64,000 nt of DNA from Poecilobothrus nobilitatus. Lineage: Eukaryota; Arthropoda; Insecta; Diptera; Dolichopodidae. Positions within the stretch are counted from its first letter, which is position 1. Each line of letters begins with the position of its first letter. Made by a program: the position numbers and the translations under genes. Positions 59,119-64,000 of the stretch are shown here, piece after piece. Location of the stretch: the NCBI GenBank assembly GCA_947095535.1, contig OX352773.1:128666830-128730829 (forward strand), in the 5' to 3' direction. Below the pieces are notes generated by a model. That model had not been told where the DNA came from and did no database searches. It saw nothing but the letters and a program-made list of their open reading frames with translations.

Positions 59119-60610
59119 TTAAGATAGACATATCTGGCTGCGAAGTCTGTTGTTACCATCTTCCTCCATACCTCCGTTTTTTGTTAGTATGTTCACAAGG
59201 TAGGAGAAGCTCTCAACATATTCGATTGTATGATTTTCTATCGTGATGGTGTCTGTATTGGTGTTGTGTATTCTCATGGCCTTGCTTTTATCTGTTTTGA
59301 TTTCTAACCCGGCTTTGCGTGCTGCTTGCTGTAGCTGTTCTACTTTGTGTTGAATGTCGCAGAATCTACGCGCTAGCCAACATATATCATCCGCATCGTC
59401 TAGATCTTCAACGTTTCGTGAGAGATCCCATCTTATTCCCTTTCCGAAAGAGCCTGCTTCTACCATAACCTCATCTATTACAAGGGTGAAAAATAGTGGT
59501 GAAAGTGGACATCCTTGTCTTACTCCGGCATTTGTCGTAAATATGTTACTTGTTTTACCGTTGTGTAGCACGGCTAATTCTGCGTCTTCCTACATTGCTT
59601 CTATTATTCGTATGAGTTTATCGGGTATTCTTTTTCTTCTCAATGCATCCCATATCGCCATACGATGAACTGTGTCGAAAGCCTTCTTAAAATCGATGAA
59701 CAAGAGATATAATGGAGATCGCCATTCTAGAGATTGCTCTATGATTAGTCGAAGCGTGTTGGTGTGATCTATGCAGCTCCTATCTGGGCGAAAACCTGCT
59801 TATTCATCTCTTCTATTTTCTTCTATTTCGGATTGTATTCTTCGACTCAGTATGGTTGCGATTACTTTGTATATAATGTTCAGTAGAGTTATACCCCTCC
59901 AGTTGTAGCAGTTTTGTAGGTCTTCTTTTTTGGGAAGTTTCACAAACAGGCCTTTTTTCCAAGATTATGGTAGTCGTTCTTCCTCCTAAGCTTTCGTGAT
60001 GTGAGATTTTAATATTTCGGCTGCTAAATGCGGATCTGCTTGCAGTAATTCGGCTGGAAGTGTATCTTCACTTGCTGCTCTATTCCGTTTTAGCGTCATT
60101 ATGACCTCTTTAATCTAGTGTAAGCTTGGTGGTTCAGCGTGGATGCTCAATTCTGGACTATTTGGAACACTTATTCTGTTTATTGAGATCTTGTTGATAT
60201 TACTAGTTTTCTGGAAGTGCTATTTCCATCTCTTGAGTTGGGCATCTGTGTTTGAGAGTGATGCCGTTTTGGTCTCTGATTGATTGATTTTGCGTGTGTC
60301 TGCTCTTAATAATTTTACCTATTTGTAGGCATAATTCCCGGAGTTGTACTAATTTGCACAGTTGTACTCTTTCCGCATTTGTTACGAGTTTTTCGAAGTG
60401 TTTACGTTTATCTCTTCTGGTAGCTTTCTTTACTTGATTCGCCATGCTTTTGTATTCTGTTGTTATTGCTCTCGTGATTATGTAGCAAGTACGCTGCTTC
60501 AGTTCTCTTATTTTCTTTATCAGTTCCCATGTTTCATCACTGATCCAATTTTTTCTCTCGGTTGGGACAGTGCCGAGTGTTTGTTCTGCGATATGATTTA
60601 TATTCGCAAA
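59119..60610 (-). pseudogene. RTE/CR1-like reverse transcriptase, few stops
   Basis: A continuous minus-strand product is interrupted by about five stops. It starts with a linker (KNWISDETWELIKKIRELKQ, RRDKRKHFEKL, QNQSIRDQNG), then LKRNRAASEDTLPAELLQ, NWRGITLLNIIYKVIATILS, AGFRPDRSC and the catalytic Asp in FIDFKKAFDTVH. It continues with VRQGCPLSPLFFTLVIDEVM and DDADDICWLA. The EN domain is missing and the C-terminus stops early at 59119, so the insertion is truncated on both sides. Clade placement is uncertain. Confidence 0.75.
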
Positions 60611-60689
60611 ATTTAAATTATATAAAAGCAAGATATTTAATTTAGTACCTAATAAAGTACAACTCAATATAATTGACAACTTATGCATA

Positions 60690-61379
60690 TCTTAATCTAT
60701 ACCTAGATATATGTACACCTTAATCTTACATTACTGTTTTTATTTTATTATATATTTTGTGTTTTTTTCTTTACATACCCTCCTTACGACCAAATATAAT
60801 GTAAAATATATAGTATATAATATAAACAAAATAAATAATATTAGTATATAATTTAACAATAATATAAAAACCTATAATGGCTTTAGTAGCCGATGGTTCA
60901 ATAATATTGCATTACATTTATGTATGCAATATTAATATAAAGAAATAAATAAATATAATTCTAAAATATTATATTTTTGTTTTATTCATTTTTTTTCTAA
61001 TTCATAGTTTTAATTAGATAGTTTTAATTTTAAATTTTTGTTTTGTCATTTCTATTCTTTCTTATATTTTTAATTGTAATTTTTCTATTTTTTTTTTATA
61101 AAATTAAATTCAAATTATACAGAATTTGTAACACAATTATAAATTTATATATGCATAGATTATTTGTTTATTTATACAATTATATGTACATATACATACA
61201 TAAATTTATCTAATAAATTTATAAAACTACTTTTATAAACAAAATTAATTCTAATAAAAAATATTTTTTTTTTTTTACGTTATTTAATTTTTATTGATTA
61301 TGTTTACTTATTATATCAAATTTAAAAAGTATTTTTTCATTTTCACTTTAATTTTGTTTTTATGACAGGATTTTCATAT
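60690..61379. other. Very AT-rich non-coding stretch
   Basis: Nearly pure A/T with ATATA runs. No gene or bounded repeat seen. Confidence 0.6.
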
Positions 61380-63345
61380 CAGCTGGTAGTTTATTGTATA
61401 CTGTTGTTGCTGCATTGTATATACTATATACCCATAAAACCAAAGTGCTTACCAATTGAATACATGTTACAATGAATGTTACTTGCCGTTCTGGTGTTGT
61501 AAACGTGTAGACTGTAGTTCATTATTGTGGATGATGCGTGAATTAGATGTTATTAAATTATTTCTAATATATGTGTACATGTAGTGGATGGATTTTTTTT
61601 ATATATAAATCAATTGGCAATATTTCTAAGGTCTAATGAATTTCTCTTCTCAAACCACGTTGTTCAAAACCAAACAGGTTTTTTATTGCCTTGTTTTGTA
61701 TCGTTTGTAGCATTTTAGTATTTTTTAAATAAGTGTTTCCCCAAACCTGATATCATATGTGATAGTTGAATAAAATAGTACTCGATTCTTTGCATATCTA
61801 AATGACCCACTAAACGACGACATTTCTTGGCTATTTCATTTGACTGGTAGTTCCATTTTAATTCATTGTTACATAGACATTGTTACATACCTAAGTATTT
61901 ATAGACTTGGACTTCGTCAATAAAACAATTATTAAAATTCACCTTGAACGATATGTTTAGAGGTTTCTTGAATACCATGAATTTGGTTTTTTTTTACTTT
62001 GGGAGTAAGTTTATACGAGACATCCAGTTCTCTACTATTTTCTTATCCAAGTTCATTATTTTTTCCAACTCGTTATATGTTTTCGCCATGAAAGCTATAG
62101 TTAAATCATCAGCGTACAAGAATGCCTTACCTTTTAAATTAAGCTTTGAGAAGCTACTAAAGAAGTAGTTGAATAATATAGGACCAAGCGAGCTGCCTTG
62201 TATTACTCCATATTCAATTTCCTCTACATCACTTTTTAACTCCCCACATTCAGCATATTGCTTTCTCTTAGATAGATAGTTTTTAAATCATTTGAATTCA
62301 TTCCTCATGATACCACACTCATATAGGATGAAATGCAATATTTTTCTGTTAATTGAATCGAATGCTTTGGCAAAATCAAAAAATATAAGCCATACCTTCA
62401 GTTTTTTCCCAATTCCATCTTGAACATATTATGTAATCAGATAAAACAGGGCGGGACTTGTATTACTTTTTTCTTTAAATCCGTATTATTGCACATCTAG
62501 GTGTGTGGCAACTATAATTTTTTTATTTAAATTTGAAATTAATTCTGAGCAATTTGTGTTGAAATCATATTGTTTGTAAAGATTATTGGGTTATTCACCA
62601 GTTGTGATTTTAACTTATTTATATTTAATAAGTTACATTTTATATTTGAGTTATTTAACTTCAAATTTAAATTATAATTATTTTGCAGCAACCAAAATTT
62701 GATGATCAGAAATATCTGAGTTGAGTAATGTTTATATTTACTTGTAGATTATTTGATATTATAATATGATCTAAACAGGTACCTGATCTGGACATCTTGG
62801 ACATCTGGATCGGCATTTTTCATTATATTATAATTAAAATCACCTATTATGTAAGTATGTTTATTGCTTAGATTCTTTAGATTTACTTCTAGTAGATCAT
62901 TAAACTGCTTATTCAATGTTTATCTTTTTCAGGTGATTTGTTTTTTTATTAGAATAATCGATCATAATTGTTATTAAGCTGTTGTATTGTTTACAATATA
63001 TATTATGTAATTTAAAGTGAAGTGTTTTATGAATAAATATACATGCACCGCCACCCTTGCTTTTTTTCTGCATGAAAAAACATTATTATAATTATTAAGA
63101 TTAATTAAACTAGTTTCATATTCATCTAGCCATGTTTTAGAAATAACAATTACTTCTATTAGTGCGTTCAAAGAATCCAGTATATATTCTATTTCAACTA
63201 TTTCATTTTTTAAACTTCTCGCATTAAGGTATACTATTTTTAGTGCATTTGAGTCAATAAATTTGGTTTGTGCTGCAAAGTTATAACTATTATTTGCAAT
63301 GGTTTTTAATGGCAATGTAAAATTCTCATTGTACATCATTTAGAT
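61380..63345 (-). pseudogene. CR1-like LINE remnant (EN and RT)
   Basis: The EN domain begins at about 63240 with IVYLNARSLKNEIVEI and VIVISKTWLDEYETS, with GDFNYN near 62830. RT follows with GVIQGSSLGPILFNYFF (about 62180) and FLYADDLTIAF (about 62110), then KYLGM, ELKWNYQ and a degenerate C-terminus to about 61550. Stops and frameshifts are frequent. The plus-strand open frame at 61944-62168 is a shadow of the RT. Confidence 0.7.
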
Positions 63346-64000
63346 TGTTTTCAGATAACACGCTAATAACCCTACTTTTCTCAGATTTTCTAATTAAAAT
63401 TTGGCATAATATGCATAATATCATAAAGTAACTATATACATATTAGAGCACTCACGTGGAAGAAAACATCGTAGTCAATTTCATTGATTTGAAATCACCC
63501 CAAGATCGTTTTTGGGAATATTTCGTAAAAAGATGACCGTATTTTTGGTATACCATCAAAGAACATAAGAAAAACAAAACAAAAAAATATTTTTTCATTC
63601 ATTCAGTTCATAATTCATTTTTTTCGTCTGATTTTTTTTACATATTTATCTATGCATCACAAACAAATGTTCTTATAATTTTAAAATGGAATTTTATAGA
63701 TCTCTACACAACAAATAGATAATATTTGAAGGCCAACAAAATTTTATTATAATATTGCAAGTGCGATGTAAATTGTAACGGAGATTTATTTGTTTTTATT
63801 TTTTTTTTTTTGTTTAGAAGAATATTTCTTCTAAAAATTAAAAATATTAATTCTTAAATATTCTTCTTAAATAGATATTAACCTTTGTGGACCCACAAAG
63901 GTATAGTTAAGATAAAATTTACTGACTGTATAACTATATATATTAAAGCTGGTTTTCATAAGACCGATATATCAACGAAAATGTTAGAGCATAGGCAGAA
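63346..64000. other. Right end of window, no gene
   Basis: Non-coding. 63428-63740 shares blocks with 41110-41180 and 42960-43190, a dispersed repeat of unknown type. Nothing else is recognised. Confidence 0.5.

Overview
The window looks like repeat-rich, AT-rich insect DNA, most likely from a fly. I infer this from the mixture of degenerate non-LTR retrotransposons (Jockey, LOA, CR1-like and RTE-like), a Tc1/mariner element, a PIF/Harbinger remnant, a tRNA-derived SINE and long-TIR DNA elements. The species is not identifiable from what I see. I find no intact host gene. Nearly every coding trace belongs to a transposable element and is broken by stops, frameshifts or truncation, so the region resembles heterochromatin or an old repeat-dense intergenic tract. 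Family assignments were made by eye from motifs, without any database search.

Region 399-33971 is a head-to-tail array of four units of about 8.2-8.9 kb (starts near 399, 8599, 17455 and 25741). Each unit contains a pair of imperfect inverted arms of about 300-340 bp lying about 6.9-7.5 kb apart. Between the arms are a broken non-LTR retrotransposon (minus strand), an (ATT)n tract of about 0.5 kb that reads as an Asn-rich stretch of its ORF1, a tRNA-derived SINE with an 11-bp target duplication, and a decayed THAP-type zinc finger (minus strand). Long TIRs plus a THAP domain resemble Galileo-like P-superfamily transposons. My reading is an old Galileo-like element that received a LINE and a SINE and was then amplified in tandem. 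Units differ by SNPs, microsatellite length, a 67-bp deletion (unit 1), a 39-bp palindrome (units 2-4), a double duplication of about 0.57 kb (unit 2), and the number of 21-bp mini-repeats at the junctions.

Region 33972-40700 is mostly non-coding. It holds two related elements built from ~150-bp tandem repeats with 14-bp terminal inverted repeats, a 127-bp tandem duplication, a MITE-like inverted-repeat element at about 39.3-39.6 kb, and a decayed Gln-rich coding sequence on the minus strand.

Region 41300-47120 holds two LINE fragments, a PIF/Harbinger transposase N-terminus with its convergent Myb/SANT-like partner, and a mariner-like element with both TIRs but an internally deleted transposase.

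Region 47340-63345 is almost continuous minus-strand non-LTR retrotransposons: a Jockey-clade element, a near-full-length LOA-like element flanked by a 14-bp target-site duplication (50223-55101), a LINE interrupted by AT-rich DNA, an RTE-like ORF2 and a CR1-like EN-RT. All are pseudogenes.
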